Program-made: the position numbers and the translations under genes
Part shown: positions 1 to 10,569 of the stretch, one piece after another
Numbering within the stretch: the first letter of the stretch is position 1
How the letters are laid out: each line of letters begins with the position of its first letter
Notes under the pieces: generated by a model
Databases searched by the model: none
The model's input: the letters and a program-made list of their open reading frames with translations, nothing else
What the model was told of the DNA's origin: nothing
NCBI GenBank assembly: GCA_024220505.1
Contig: JAKZZE010000031.1
Coordinates: 62,001 to 126,000 of the forward strand
Source: Rhizopus arrhizus
Taxonomy: Eukaryota; Mucoromycota; Mucoromycetes; Mucorales; Rhizopodaceae
Reading direction: 5' to 3'
DNA length: 64,000 nt

Positions 1-1050
1 TAGAAAGGCTTGATCAAGGATACATGCATGTTAGAAAGTTTCTGTCCAGTTTCTTCGTGCTTCAAATTGAACCTAGTGTTTGATAGGACAGATTCAATGA
101 TAAAAGGACCATACCAATCAAAATCTAGTTTTCTTGGTTTCTTGGACGTGGAAAGTTGCATGTTAAATAAAAGGACCTTGCCACCTTGCTTGAACACATA
201 ATGGTCTTGAGAGCTTTCATAGGATTTCATTTCATTATATACGATCTTGAATGCATCGTTCAGCTTTGAGAGAAGTTCCTTGGCAAAATGTAATTGTGGA
301 GTATCCATGTTTTTATAACTTGCAGGAAACTTGATATCTTCTTCCCCATCCGTGACGAAAACTGGTTGTCTTGCTTTTCTTCCATGTACTAGTTCAAAAG
401 GACTTGTCTTGATAGATGAGTGATACATGTTGTTGTATACAAAACGAATAAGTCTTAATTGCATATCCCAGGTAGTCTTAATGGTGTCTTGGTTACAGTA
501 GATAAGTAACATTTGTCTTAAAGTTTTCATAAACCTTTCAACTAATCCATTTGATGAAGCAACATAAGGAGGAGTGAATTGCAATTCAATACCGCAGAAA
601 ACAGCGAGTTGTTGATTAAATTCACTTGCAAATGAAGAGCCATTGTCCTGTAAGCATATTTCAGGAATTCCGTGCCTCAAAATGAAACCATGATAAAAAG
701 TCTTGGCTAATTCCATTGAACTAGTGCTTTCTAAAGGATACAATTCTACATAACGAGTAAAAGTGTCAATGATAACCAAAATATACTTGTTATTGGAGTC
801 GCTTGTAGGTAAGGGACCAAAGTAGTCGAAAGCAATTTTTTGAAATGGAAAAGAACCGACAGTAGAAGTTAATGGAAATTGATGAGAACGATCGCCTTTG
901 ATTCTTTGACAAACTAAACAAGCTTTGGTAAACAAACTGATTTTCTTGTCCATGCCAGAGAAGTAAATTCTTGAGTTTTGAATCGATTTCTGAGTCTTGT
1001 TGGATCCACCATGACCAGCAAATTGAGAGCTGTGGTGATATTCAATAATA
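1..1050 (-). pseudogene. Element A integrase, C-terminal part (cut by window start)
   Basis: The minus strand encodes a Ty3/gypsy integrase. Visible are part of an HHCC zinc-binding domain near 1030-900, then a DDE core with an Asp in a DYFGP context near 820, an Asp in a QDNG context near 645 and a Glu in a GLVER context near 555. A C-terminal GPF/I-type module follows, and the frame is still open at base 1 (ending ..LIKPF). The three catalytic residues are present. The N-terminal end is broken by the Tc1 insertion at TA 1049-1050 and continues at 2653. Confidence 0.85.
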
Positions 1051-2652
1051 CAGTAAGGGACAAAATCAGTCCGTTTTTTGGTTTTTTCGCAATGCCTCGC
1101 CGGGAATTAAGCTTAGAGCTCTGCTTTGCTGACGAAAAATTTGTCTCTTCCTTCAACAAAGTTGACAATATTTGTCGGAAATGGTATTTTTTATTTTCCG
1201 CCATGTTATAAGAAGATATATTGAAAATAATGTATTTTTATTTTTTTGAATTTCGATTAGTACTTGGTATCGCGGCCCTTACGCTGGATTACGTCCCGAA
1301 CTCGACGGGGCATAGAGTGAATAAGGTTTCTACAGTACTCTGGAGTTGCTAGGTCATACCAAAGCTTCGAAACCCGGTCAAAAATGCTTGGTCAGTCTCA
1401 ACCACAGAAGAAGGTGGTCTTGTCATCTGTTCCTTCTTTTTAAGCATGGACCATGCATTTTCAATTGGGTTAAGGTCAGGGGAGTATGCTGGCCAACTCA
1501 GGAGTTTAATCTTGTTCTTTTGGAACCATTTTGAAGGAGCTGAAGCACAATGGATGCTTGCATTATCTTGTTGAAAGATCATGTCCTTACTTTGCAGGCC
1601 ATAATACTTCAATGTCTCCTTGTATTCCTCCTCAAGTACTGACGTGTATAGCTCACAATTTACATTACTTTGTAGCCAGGACATGTAGCCCCCTCCATGT
1701 ATAGTTATGCAACTCCAAAGCATGATCCCGCCTCCTCCATAAGCATGTTTCTTTTTGTAGTGATGGTCTCGATAAGGTGCATTATCCTCTTTCCAAGCGT
1801 ATTCTAGGCCATTAGACCCTCTTTTTTGGATCTTTGTCTCATCAGAAAAGACAACGCGTTCCCAATCAGTCTCGGACCAGTCTTTATGAGCCTTTGCCCA
1901 ATCATATCGTGCCTTTTGCTTGTCATTATTAAGTGGAAGTACCGTCTTTTTCTTGGTCGATTTTAGACCTTTGCGTTTCAAAGTACGAGCAATTGTTTTT
2001 GGATTGACCATTTGATCTGGTTTTTTAACACCAAAGGAAGCATCGGCTGCGCTTTTAGATAAGCCAAGTCTTATGTCTCTAGCTGCTTTGGTTTCCTCCC
2101 TAGGTGTGAGTAAACGATGTCTACCCGCGCTATTTTTTGACTGCAACTTGGTTTTCCTTGAAATTCTTCGAATCATGGACTTTCCACAGCCTACGTTTTT
2201 TTTAGTTACATCCCATGGAATGGAGTGGTTCAACATGTTTTCAATTTGGGCATGTTTGTCGGCATTCTTTGCTGTCATGGCGTGTTTGGCTAATCTGAGA
2301 TGAGGTAAATGAGGAAAAAGAAAAAATGTAAAAAAATAAAAGAAGCTAAAATATGAGAACACGTTAGCGTTCACTGACGTCATAAGACGTACCAAACTAA
2401 ATCTCAAGTCAGTCCAGTGACTGTTTCTGGAGATATGGTGTCTAATGCAAAATCGGGCGTTAGCAACAATCACGGAAAATCACTTTTTCCGCCATAACTA
2501 CAGAGAAAATGGTGGTAGAAGCAATTAGGTTACACCAATAATTTTGTCTAGCTTGCGTGCAAATGTTTCGTCAGCAAAGCGAAGCCCTAAGTTTAATTCC
2601 CGGCGAGGCATTGCGAAAAAACCAAAAAACGGACTGATTTTGTCCCTTACTG
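1051..2652 (-). mobile_element. Tc1/mariner element Tc1-A, full length with TIRs and TA duplication
   Basis: A 1602-bp element begins CAGTAAGGGACAAAATCAGT at 1051 and ends with the inverse of this at 2652. It is flanked by TA at 1049-1050 and 2653-2654. The terminal inverted repeats stay similar for about 90 bp with a few mismatches. Removing the element and one TA restores the integrase frame of element A, which proves insertion into that gene. The transposase it carries is nearly intact. The high TIR similarity suggests a fairly recent arrival. Confidence 0.95.
1257..2278 (-). pseudogene. Tc1-type (DD34E) transposase with one C-terminal frameshift
   Basis: The likely start is the ATG at 2278 (MTAKNADKH..); the longer open frame upstream runs into low-complexity Phe-rich sequence near the TIR. 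An N-terminal helix-turn-helix region is followed by a DDE core: Asp in SDETK, Asp in QQDNAS and Glu in NPIENAW, with 34 residues between the last two, which is the Tc1 spacing. The frame stops early at 1349, but the expected C-terminal segment (ATPEYC.. to ..GRDTKY) is read in another frame down to the stop at 1257-1259. The switch lies at a run of five T near 1382, so a one-base indel there breaks the gene. This could be a real mutation or a homopolymer sequencing error. Confidence 0.88.
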
Positions 2653-3444
2653 TAGTATTGGTCTTGTGAGCGGGAGCAACTTTGTAATGATTGATTTTCT
2701 TAGCGTATTTCACGATTTTACATAATATGCCTTTATGTAAGTGGTAGCCAGTGTCCTTACAAGTACCATTTTTTAGTACATTAATAAGTGTAGCTAATTC
2801 AGAGTCTTGTCCTTGTTCTTGTATCCACCATGCTTCATTGGACCAGGGAACTGTAGTAGAGATAGCAGCTAACTCAGGAAGAGGATTTCTTGACAACATG
2901 CTGCAACTACATTCTTGTGTCCAGGGACATACTTCACTTCAAAGTCGTAGGCTTGTAGGAATAAACACCAACGCCACAAGCGAGGTTGCCTGTCCTGATT
3001 TGTATTGAGGAGCCATTGTAGAGAGCTATGGTCAGTATAGACTGTGAAATGACCAGATTCTAGATAAATACGATGTTTCTTTATCCCCCATACAATACTA
3101 AGTGCTTCCAATTCTCGGATAGAATACTTTTGCTCGAATTTCGTCAAAGAACGAGATGAAAAAGATATTGGATAAATAAATCTCTCATCGTCACGTTGAC
3201 ACAAAATTACACCTATGCCACAAGTAGTTGCAGCGTCGCAATGTAGTTCAAATGGACGACTAAAATCAGGTTGGATTAAGGTAGGCAGAGAAGCCAGCCG
3301 AGCCTTGAGTGCTTCAAACGCTTGTTGCTGTTCATCTCCCCAGTGGAACCCAATGTCCTTTTTCTTGAGACGTCGCAGCGGTTCAGCAATTAGTTGAAAA
3401 TTACTAATAAACTTTTGATAGACACCACAGACGCCAAGAAACTG
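2653..3444 (-). pseudogene. Element A RNase H and integrase N-terminus
   Basis: The minus strand carries the connection region of RT (VCGVYQKF near 3420), RNase H (the D of HCDAATTCGIG near 3225, the E of SIRELEAL near 3110 and the D of YTDHSS near 3030), then the VPGHKNVV linker and the start of the integrase HHCC region. The frame breaks by one base near 2890, where the conserved ADALSRNPLP motif is split between two frames. The RT body continues across element B at 18902. This is an inactive remnant. Confidence 0.85.
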
Positions 3445-3838
3445 TGTGATATTTAGGGTTTATATATAAAAAAGTACTAAGTCAATCAACAAATATAAAA
3501 ATAAGTGAGACTCAAAGTAGATTGTCCTTTATTCAAGTTAAAAATATGAGGGTATTTATACTTTCTATCCACGGCTAAATAATAGTATTCACAGTATATG
3601 ATTATTGATTATTAATCGATATTAGACGATGCGTTAATTATATGATTGGTATTGTTTAACATCTTTTATCAAGAAGTAATTATTAATCCTGATTCAGGAA
3701 CTCGTTAGAATATTCTGGAGTGGATCGGGATATGATTTTATTTGACGTGGCATAATACAATGTCCGATATTCCTAATTTGGATGATCATTGTTCGTAGTA
3801 ATTTACAGTATTACTTTATTATATGTGTAAATACCACA
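3445..3838 (-). repeat. Element B 3' LTR
   Basis: A 394-bp LTR with TG...CA ends. On the minus strand it begins TGTGGTATTTACAC and ends with CCCTAAATATCACA. A polypurine tract (GGCAGGGAGGGA on the minus strand, 3839-3850) lies directly upstream, as expected for a 3' LTR. A TATA-like motif (AGTATAAATACCC, minus) and an AATAAA lie inside. It matches 18507-18901. Confidence 0.93.
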
Positions 3839-3870
3839 TCCCTCCCTGCCAGATTGGGACAATCGTTTAT

Positions 3871-4091
3871 TTATGTACGATTTCTTTTGCTTCGTCTTAA
3901 GTCGTTAATATCTGTGGCTTTTCTTTTAGTCTTATTATGGGTCTTGTCTATGTCTTTAGATAATTTATATTTATTATCCTGATTAACTTTGGTGTCTTTA
4001 TCATAGAGTGATTTAAGTGATTCTGTAGCTTTATGTAAAATTCCCTTTTCATTATTGTGTTTATGTATTAAAGGCTTATTTTTTATGAAAC
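3871..4091 (-). pseudogene. Element B pol C-terminal tail
   Basis: A minus-strand open frame ends at the stop 3871-3873 in a basic tail (..LRRSKRNRT) like the basic tails ending the pol proteins of elements D, E and F. It lies between the polypurine tract of B and element D, which interrupts it at 4091/4092. No enzymatic motif is left in this fragment. Assignment to B rests on position and orientation next to the B 3' LTR. Confidence 0.7.
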
Positions 4092-4515
4092 TGTTTTGCC
4101 AAATATTAAAATAAAAGACAAAAAACTAAAAAGACAATAGTTGTGAAACTAAAGATTATATGTTGCTTTATTAATAAAAACATTTGAGGCTATTTATACT
4201 TTTTGGATGTCTGGATCTTTACCGCTATTTCAATTGATCGGTTAAAAGAATAATGTGGGAAGGATGGGAAGATAAAGGAAAGATAGTAGATAATCAATAG
4301 CCGCTGTCTTCTTGACGAATCAAGGGACAATGAAGTAGATAAATTATTGATCTAACGATAATTATCGAATAAAATTGGATTGAACTGCCGTTGTTATAAT
4401 CAGGTTCCGATATAGTCGTGGGAACGCCGATAGGGACAACAGGGCAGAGTTGGCTATTGCGGAGATCTCTCGTTTATCCATGAATGTTCACTTTACTAGT
4501 TGTGTGGATACAACA
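4092..4515 (-). repeat. Element D 3' LTR
   Basis: A 424-bp LTR with TG...CA ends, identical by eye to 9872-10295. The minus-strand TATA-like AGTATAAATAGCC lies near 4190 and an AATAAA follows downstream. The polypurine tract sits immediately inside at 4516-4527. Confidence 0.95.
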
Positions 4516-4741
4516 TTGCCCCCTTCTAGTTTGAAGCAAACGGTAAAAAGGAAAAGTGAAGATTCAGAAATGAGCAAAGGTCATACACAATAAGTGCGGT
4601 AATGATCATAGGGTAGATAAATAGACATAGTATAATTGATGATAGATCGTAGTAGTAAGTTGTCATAAAAACCTGATAGTAAAAAAACCTTCTTTAGGAA
4701 AAATTGTCTTAGGGAAAAAGACGGTCAACTACTTAGACAAT

Positions 4742-7700
4742 TTAACGTCTTGATCTCTTTCTTCTACTGTAATGATCACGAGTAGGAACGGTACGTTTAG
4801 GTAGTCTTGCTTTCTTTGAGACAGCAGTATTGTTACCTGCTTGACGACGAGCCCAATATGTTTCAATTGAAGATCGATCATCGAAGCTAGAAGTAGGTTC
4901 CCAAGTGTAATCTGTAGGATCATCGTATCCTTTCCAATGAACAAGATACTGGTAATTACCTGGAGTTCCTTTGTGTTGTATAATTGCTTGAATCTCATAA
5001 TGTTGGTCATTGATTGATTCTGCACTTTTATTACTGGGTAATGCAATAAGTTTTAAGTGTGAAGTGGGTACATCTCTTGATAAGAGGTTATTTTGTTTAT
5101 CAACTAATATGTAACTGCCATTAGTTGTCATTCCACTTATGTAAAAAGGTCCTTCATAATGCGGATCAGTTTTGTTTTCCTTGTTCACATTTTTAATCAT
5201 GACTTCACTATGGAGTGGAAACGGTGTATGAACGATTTTGTTTGTTTTCATAAAATATGCATTGTCTACATCCTGAGTTTCCTTAATGCGTTTAGCCAGA
5301 GCAGGGATAACAACTTCGGTAGCATATTTAAGTCTGTTTTCTATTGCTTTAGAATCTACAGCATCACTTCTAAGAGTGGGTTTAATATGAGAATAATCTT
5401 TCATATCATTTGGTACTTTATTGAAGATTACTGTGTATGGTCTGCTCTTATGAAGTCTGGAGTATTTCAGATTCATAGCATATTGGGTTGCAGGTACATA
5501 TAGATCCCAATCTTCTTTTCTTCCTTGTAACTGTTTAACGATAGTCTTTTTAGCAATTCCTACAAATGCTTCATTGACTGAGTTACCAAGGGGATTAAAA
5601 GGGTTAGACACTCTCTTATCGATACCACTGTTATTAATAAGTTCAGTAACGATGGTAGCAGTAAACTCTTTTCCGTTATCACTAGCGATGACCTTAGGCC
5701 AGCCGAATGTACAGAAGATATCAACAAGCTGTTTGGCAATAGTAAGAGCTTGTTTATCAGGAATGGCTTTCAAGATAGTAAAGCGAGAAAATAAATCAAC
5801 CATGACAAGAAGGAAATTATTTCCGCTCGTAGATGTTATATTAAAAGTGCCGAGGTCCATAACCCAATGATCTAGAGGTCCGTCAGGTAGGATGCTTCTA
5901 GGGGGATGATAACCTGTTTTGGCAATGTTAAACATTTTGCATTCATGACACTTGGATATGACATCCTGAATATCTTGACGTAAATTAGTCCAGTGGAGAT
6001 TATCACCATGAATGGTTTGTTCTATGGCTTTAATTCCGTAATGACCTAATAAGTGAGCCTTCAATATTATATCTTTTCTTTCCTCAGGAGGAGGTGTGAT
6101 ATAATCTTCATATTGCAAAGCGCGATGCAATAAGGGTTTTGATGATGATGATGATGTTGCAGAAGTGACTGCATATGTTTGTGTTTCATAACTTTTAGAT
6201 TTTTCTTTAAAAGTTGGTTTTCTTTTTTCTTTTTCTTTACCACGGATATTGTAGATGGCAACATTGTTGACATTGTTACCCCCCTCCAGTTTATTGTCAT
6301 CTGGGAATAAACGACTAAGTGCGTCTGGGATAATATTCTTAATGCCAGGACAATGAACAATATCAAATGAATATTCGAAAATTGTTTCAAACCAAACAAG
6401 CATGGCAGCATTTGGAACAACTTGCTTCTTGATATAAATCAAGGCTTTATGATCAGTTGTCAAGGTAAAATGACGGTTGTATAACCATTTATTATATCTC
6501 TCAAACATGAATACAATCGCTAACAACTCTCGTTTGTTTGTATGATAACGACGTTCGGTAGGGGAAAGAGATCTTGCAGCAAAGGCGTTATATTTAATGT
6601 CTTGGTCGATGACTTGATAAACGACACCGCCGATACCATAAGCACTAGCATCTGTTGCAACGTAGAATGGGTACTTAAGGTCAGGGATGTGAATAACTGG
6701 GGCATTCACTAAGGCATCCTTAATATTACGAAAACTGCATTCATGGGTTTCATTCCAAATTCCTTTTAAAGAATTAAGAGATCGCAACCGGTCAAGTGGA
6801 GCAGTCAAACGAGAAAACATTGGTAAACTATTACGGAAATAGTTTGCAAATCCAAGAAAACTCATGACTTGTCTACCAGTTTTAGGTGTGGGCCAAGAAT
6901 GTATATTTGTCAGTTTACGTTGATCAGGGATTAGAGAACCATTGTTACCAATAGTCCATCCGAGAATATTTACACAACTTTGTGCAAAATGCGTCTTTTC
7001 AACATTAATAATTAAATTTGCAGCAGTAAGACGTTTCAACACTTCACGGACATACTCAATATGTTGATTCATGTCACCAGAGCTGAAGACACATAGATCA
7101 TCAATATAGAGTGCAGTGTAAGGAAGATCTGCGAACAAATTTGTAAGAACACGCTGTACAATGTTACCGGTACTTGTCAAGCCAAAAGGGCAATGACGAA
7201 ATTGATACTGCATACCAGTAAATGGATGAGTAAATGCGGTTTTGGGTCTATCAGATTCTTGGATAAGAAAACGATGAAAGCATGCTCGTATGTCGAAGGT
7301 AGTGAATATAGTAGCAGAACCCATACGTTGATGAAGATCGCTGATTAGAGGTAAAGGCATTCTATCAACATTCTTTACAAGTTGGTTAAGCAGACGTGGA
7401 TCAATAACTGCTCTTTTCTTAGTGTATAATCCGTTGACATCCTTTTTTCCAACAAGAAAAATAGGGTTATTGAAGCGAGTATTGGAAGGAGCAGGTTCAA
7501 TGACACAATCATCCAACCAAGTTTGAATTTGGTCTTCCATGATCTTTCTATTAGCAATAGCAATATCGGGTTGTCTTCGATAAGCAAAGGCATTGGGTTC
7601 AGTATCAAGAGTGATGATAGCACCAGGTAAATTACAATGAGAAGACATGGGGATACTCGTATTAGCATCTAACAAAGGTTGAATAGTGCTCATCAAACGT

Positions 7701-9799
7701 TGTCTTTCCTGCATAGTGCCAACAGGAGTTTCATTTGGCTTATAATCATCAGGGTTAACTGGATCAGGTATTTTAGGAATATTAGAATTTAACCAAGAAG
7801 TGGCTAATCCTGTTAAACCTATTCTTAGCTTAGGCAAAATGTCAAGTCCTAAACAAATGGGAACATCACTGCTAAAATCAAACACTTCAAATTCATATGA
7901 CAAACGGATTTGGTTATAATAAACAGTAAGATTTATTATGCCTAACCGGCTTACAGTACTTGAACTATTATGTCCTAACTTGATCGATCCTGGATTAGGT
8001 GTTGGAACTAAACCAAGTGCCGAACAGAACGAAGGAGACACACACGAAAAAGACGAACCGGTATCAATCATGGCCCATGTTTTGATGTGCTCTATAATAA
8101 TAGGAACATAAAGCGTATTAGTGTTTGAAGGCGCTTTAGAAAAGATGTGATGTGTAATGTACTTACAGGCCTGAGCAGCTTCAGCCACAGTAAGGGCTTC
8201 CGCAACATCAATGTCCATATCATCCGACGAATCGGGAACAGGAACAACGGGACCAGCAGCATCAGTCTTGCGACCGGGAGAAGCATCACTACTACTCGAA
8301 GCAGCAGTGGCAGAAGAACCAACAGAAACAGAAACATCGTTACCAGAAGAGGCAACGGAAGACAAGGAAGAAGCAGGGGATCGACTCATTGCTCGGAACA
8401 TGTGAGAAGATCCGGCAGAGTCGTCAGCCAAGGAACCGGTTGAACGGCCCTTTCCTTTGCATCGGTGACCAGGACGCCAGTTGTCAGCACCACAAGAGCG
8501 GCACGGACGTCCCAAACCGGAAGGTTGGTTTCTTGGATTCCACTGGGAGGCAGCAGAACCAGAGGAGACATCATCTTGGGTAGAACCCGAAGAAGGAGAA
8601 GAAGAAGAAGCTTTCTTCATAGCACGACATTCATCATTGCTATGGGTGGTGGTCTTGTGGAATCTGCAATACTTCCTAGAAGTCTGCGGATAAGGTGCAG
8701 AACGAACAGCAGAACCAGAGACAAAAGCAGAAGATTTCTTCCGACCAGAAGAAGAAGAGTCATTGACCATCGAAGGGCCAGCAGAAGTGTGAGCAACGTT
8801 AGCTACTCTACGAACTTTGTACAGCGAATGATACAAAGTCTTGGCCAACTTGACAACGTAGTCGACCGATTCTTTTTGTGCATCCGTACAGTTGGCTAAG
8901 GACACGATCACCTTCTTGTAGATATCGGCCTGAAGACCGATCAGAAAGCAACGAGTCAAGACACAGCGATCTTGGATCTGTGCCAAGCGACGGAGGTTGT
9001 TGAAACGTTCAACATATTGGTCAACAGTTTCAGCAGCAGTCATGGAGATGCGTAACAACTCCGTTGTAGATGTGGCTTTTTCTTCAGCCGAACCAACACC
9101 ATAATGGCTAGTAAAAGCCTTTTTGAACTGACTCCACGTATGGACATCCTCTTTTTCTTGGTACTCATCAAGCCAAGTACGTTGACTCGATGACAAGCAA
9201 GGAGGGAGAAGACGAAGCCAGTGCTGATCAAGATCAAGACCATGTGCGAACATTACGTCCTGAAATTTTTTCAAGCAGTGCTTGACATCCACAGAGACAG
9301 GGGCAGATGGGTCAAAGACCGCACCCTTCCACTGCATGAGGGGTAGGTTTGGAGGTACAACATTCAAGGCTGCAGGAGCGACCTTAGGTGAACCAGTCCA
9401 AGCGGTGGGAACAGCATGGTTCATGGCTCGCTGGAGGAGGTCTCTAGTATGAACTAGTCTCTCCAGATCCTTAGAGCAGGCTTCGTACTTAGCGCGCACC
9501 ATGCTATCTTCCTCTGACTCAGGCGTCGTAGAAAGAAGACGAACAGACAAGTTAAGAATAACTTGGGTGGCACCGATGATGGTGGAATCCAACTCCTCAA
9601 TAGAAGAGTGGATGGATGGAACTGCGATTCTAGGCTCAAGAGAACCAGAAGAAACTGCGGAAGTGGTCATTCCAGAGGACTCTGCCTCTGAAGATAAAGT
9701 AGAAACATCTGACATACGACGAGCGTTATCAGGATAAGTTTTGGCATTACTACTGGAAGAACCAGCAGCAGCAGAGTTGAAGTCATTTGTGTTTGACAT
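4742..9799 (-). CDS. Gag-Pol polyprotein of element D with C-terminal chromodomain
   Basis: A single frame of 1685 codons. The chosen start is the ATG at 9799 (MSNTNDFNS..), because the frame upstream runs into the leader and LTR. Order of domains: gag (to about residue 430), a Cys/His cluster (CRSCGADNWRPGHRC), aspartic protease (DTGSS, about 578), RT with YIDD (about 899), RNase H (ATDAS about 1048, TTDHKA), integrase HHCC (about 1250-1287) and a D,D,E core (MDLG about 1312, SDNG about 1372, Glu of VNEAF about 1408). A chromodomain (LVHWKGYDDPTDYTWEP, about 1605-1650) and a basic tail finish it. Chromodomains of this group direct integration to modified chromatin. No stop or frameshift separates gag from pol. 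It looks functional. Confidence 0.95.
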   Translation of the reverse strand: MSNTNDFNSAAAGSSSSNAKTYPDNARRMSDVSTLSSEAESSGMTTSAVSSGSLEPRIAVPSIHSSIEELDSTIIGATQVILNLSVRLLSTTPESEEDSMVRAKYEACSKDLERLVHTRDLLQRAMNHAVPTAWTGSPKVAPAALNVVPPNLPLMQWKGAVFDPSAPVSVDVKHCLKKFQDVMFAHGLDLDQHWLRLLPPCLSSSQRTWLDEYQEKEDVHTWSQFKKAFTSHYGVGSAEEKATSTTELLRISMTAAETVDQYVERFNNLRRLAQIQDRCVLTRCFLIGLQADIYKKVIVSLANCTDAQKESVDYVVKLAKTLYHSLYKVRRVANVAHTSAGPSMVNDSSSSGRKKSSAFVSGSAVRSAPYPQTSRKYCRFHKTTTHSNDECRAMKKASSSSPSSGSTQDDVSSGSAASQWNPRNQPSGLGRPCRSCGADNWRPGHRCKGKGRSTGSLADDSAGSSHMFRAMSRSPASSLSSVASSGNDVSVSVGSSATAASSSSDASPGRKTDAAGPVVPVPDSSDDMDIDVAEALTVAEAAQACKYITHHIFSKAPSNTNTLYVPIIIEHIKTWAMIDTGSSFSCVSPSFCSALGLVPTPNPGSIKLGHNSSSTVSRLGIINLTVYYNQIRLSYEFEVFDFSSDVPICLGLDILPKLRIGLTGLATSWLNSNIPKIPDPVNPDDYKPNETPVGTMQERQRLMSTIQPLLDANTSIPMSSHCNLPGAIITLDTEPNAFAYRRQPDIAIANRKIMEDQIQTWLDDCVIEPAPSNTRFNNPIFLVGKKDVNGLYTKKRAVIDPRLLNQLVKNVDRMPLPLISDLHQRMGSATIFTTFDIRACFHRFLIQESDRPKTAFTHPFTGMQYQFRHCPFGLTSTGNIVQRVLTNLFADLPYTALYIDDLCVFSSGDMNQHIEYVREVLKRLTAANLIINVEKTHFAQSCVNILGWTIGNNGSLIPDQRKLTNIHSWPTPKTGRQVMSFLGFANYFRNSLPMFSRLTAPLDRLRSLNSLKGIWNETHECSFRNIKDALVNAPVIHIPDLKYPFYVATDASAYGIGGVVYQVIDQDIKYNAFAARSLSPTERRYHTNKRELLAIVFMFERYNKWLYNRHFTLTTDHKALIYIKKQVVPNAAMLVWFETIFEYSFDIVHCPGIKNIIPDALSRLFPDDNKLEGGNNVNNVAIYNIRGKEKEKRKPTFKEKSKSYETQTYAVTSATSSSSSKPLLHRALQYEDYITPPPEERKDIILKAHLLGHYGIKAIEQTIHGDNLHWTNLRQDIQDVISKCHECKMFNIAKTGYHPPRSILPDGPLDHWVMDLGTFNITSTSGNNFLLVMVDLFSRFTILKAIPDKQALTIAKQLVDIFCTFGWPKVIASDNGKEFTATIVTELINNSGIDKRVSNPFNPLGNSVNEAFVGIAKKTIVKQLQGRKEDWDLYVPATQYAMNLKYSRLHKSRPYTVIFNKVPNDMKDYSHIKPTLRSDAVDSKAIENRLKYATEVVIPALAKRIKETQDVDNAYFMKTNKIVHTPFPLHSEVMIKNVNKENKTDPHYEGPFYISGMTTNGSYILVDKQNNLLSRDVPTSHLKLIALPSNKSAESINDQHYEIQAIIQHKGTPGNYQYLVHWKGYDDPTDYTWEPTSSFDDRSSIETYWARRQAGNNTAVSKKARLPKRTVPTRDHYSRRKRSRR

Positions 9800-9871
9800 A
9801 TTGGTAAGGTAGGTAGTAATAAAAAAGGGTTGTTTTAAAAATAAAGTCAATAAAGAATTCACAAAAAAAAA

Positions 9872-10295
9872 TGTTTTGCCAAATATTAAAATAAAAGACA
9901 AAAAACTAAAAAGACAATAGTTGTGAAACTAAAGATTATATGTTGCTTTATTAATAAAAACATTTGAGGCTATTTATACTTTTTGGATGTCTGGATCTTT
10001 ACCGCTATTTCAATTGATCGGTTAAAAGAATAATGTGGGAAGGATGGGAAGATAAAGGAAAGATAGTAGATAATCAATAGCCGCTGTCTTCTTGACGAAT
10101 CAAGGGACAATGAAGTAGATAAATTATTGATCTAACGATAATTATCGAATAAAATTGGATTGAACTGCCGTTGTTATAATCAGGTTCCGATATAGTCGTG
10201 GGAACGCCGATAGGGACAACAGGGCAGAGTTGGCTATTGCGGAGATCTCTCGTTTATCCATGAATGTTCACTTTACTAGTTGTGTGGATACAACA
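9872..10295 (-). repeat. Element D 5' LTR
   Basis: The second 424-bp LTR of D. Downstream of it on the minus strand comes a run of nine T and then GTGAATTC before gag. No sequence complementary to a tRNA 3' end (TGG...) is seen at the expected primer-binding position. Confidence 0.95.
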
Positions 10296-10569
10296 GGCTG
10301 GTTATGGTGAAAGAGAGAATACGTGGGAAAAAGCATCATCCTTCTCCAGCACAGTACCCATTGATAAATATTGGCTTAAGAGAAAAACGTTGAAGGAATT
10401 AGAGCAAGCAAGAAAGCAAAAAATGATAGCTAACGAAATAGACTACACTAAAAAGACTTCTGCTAGACCTAATGTGACTGAAGAAAACAAGAATTATAAA
10501 AGAAAGGACATGGTACAAGATAGCACAGTCCTTAGAAAAAGTAAAAGAATAAGAAACAATAGAAACTAA
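10296..10569 (+). pseudogene. Element F pol C-terminus: end of chromodomain and basic tail
   Basis: On the plus strand, immediately after the D LTR, the frame encodes the second half of a chromodomain (GYGERENTWEKASSF..PIDKYW). A Lys/Arg-rich tail ending KSKRIRNNRN and a stop at 10569 follow. The upstream part of pol is missing at the junction with D. The orientation is opposite to A, B, D and E. An in-frame ATG inside the LTR is a chance extension and not a real start. Confidence 0.85.

Larger units (their letters stand above)
4092..10295 (-). mobile_element. Ty3/gypsy chromovirus D, apparently intact and recent
   Basis: A 6204-bp element with two 424-bp LTRs (4092-4515 and 9872-10295) that show no difference by eye. 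It has TG...CA ends, a polypurine tract (minus strand AGAAGGGGGCAA, about 4516-4527) and one long gag-pol ORF. The expected 5-bp duplication is absent: the left flank is GAAAC in element B pol, the right flank is GGCTG in element F pol. The sequence is therefore a recombinant of two D insertions rather than a simple insertion. Confidence 0.93.

Noticed and set aside
914..1204. Minus ORF across the left end of Tc1-A
   Set aside because: It fuses integrase of element A with TIR sequence of the transposon; a chance hybrid frame.
2525..2899. Minus ORF across the right end of Tc1-A
   Set aside because: Same reason: RNase H/integrase linker of A running into the TIR.
4086..4092. Target duplication of element D
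   Set aside because: GAAAC on the left is not repeated on the right (GGCTG); treated instead as a recombination junction.
8147..8899. Plus ORFs in the Ser-rich gag linker of element D
   Set aside because: Shadows of the Ser-rich low-complexity gag region.
9800..9901. N-terminal extension of the element D gag-pol frame
   Set aside because: The extra residues are hydrophobic and encoded by the leader and LTR; the ATG at 9799 is the plausible start.
10264..10295. ATG in the D LTR as start of the plus-strand chromodomain ORF
   Set aside because: The ORF enters F pol by chance; the real start of that protein lay far upstream and is deleted.
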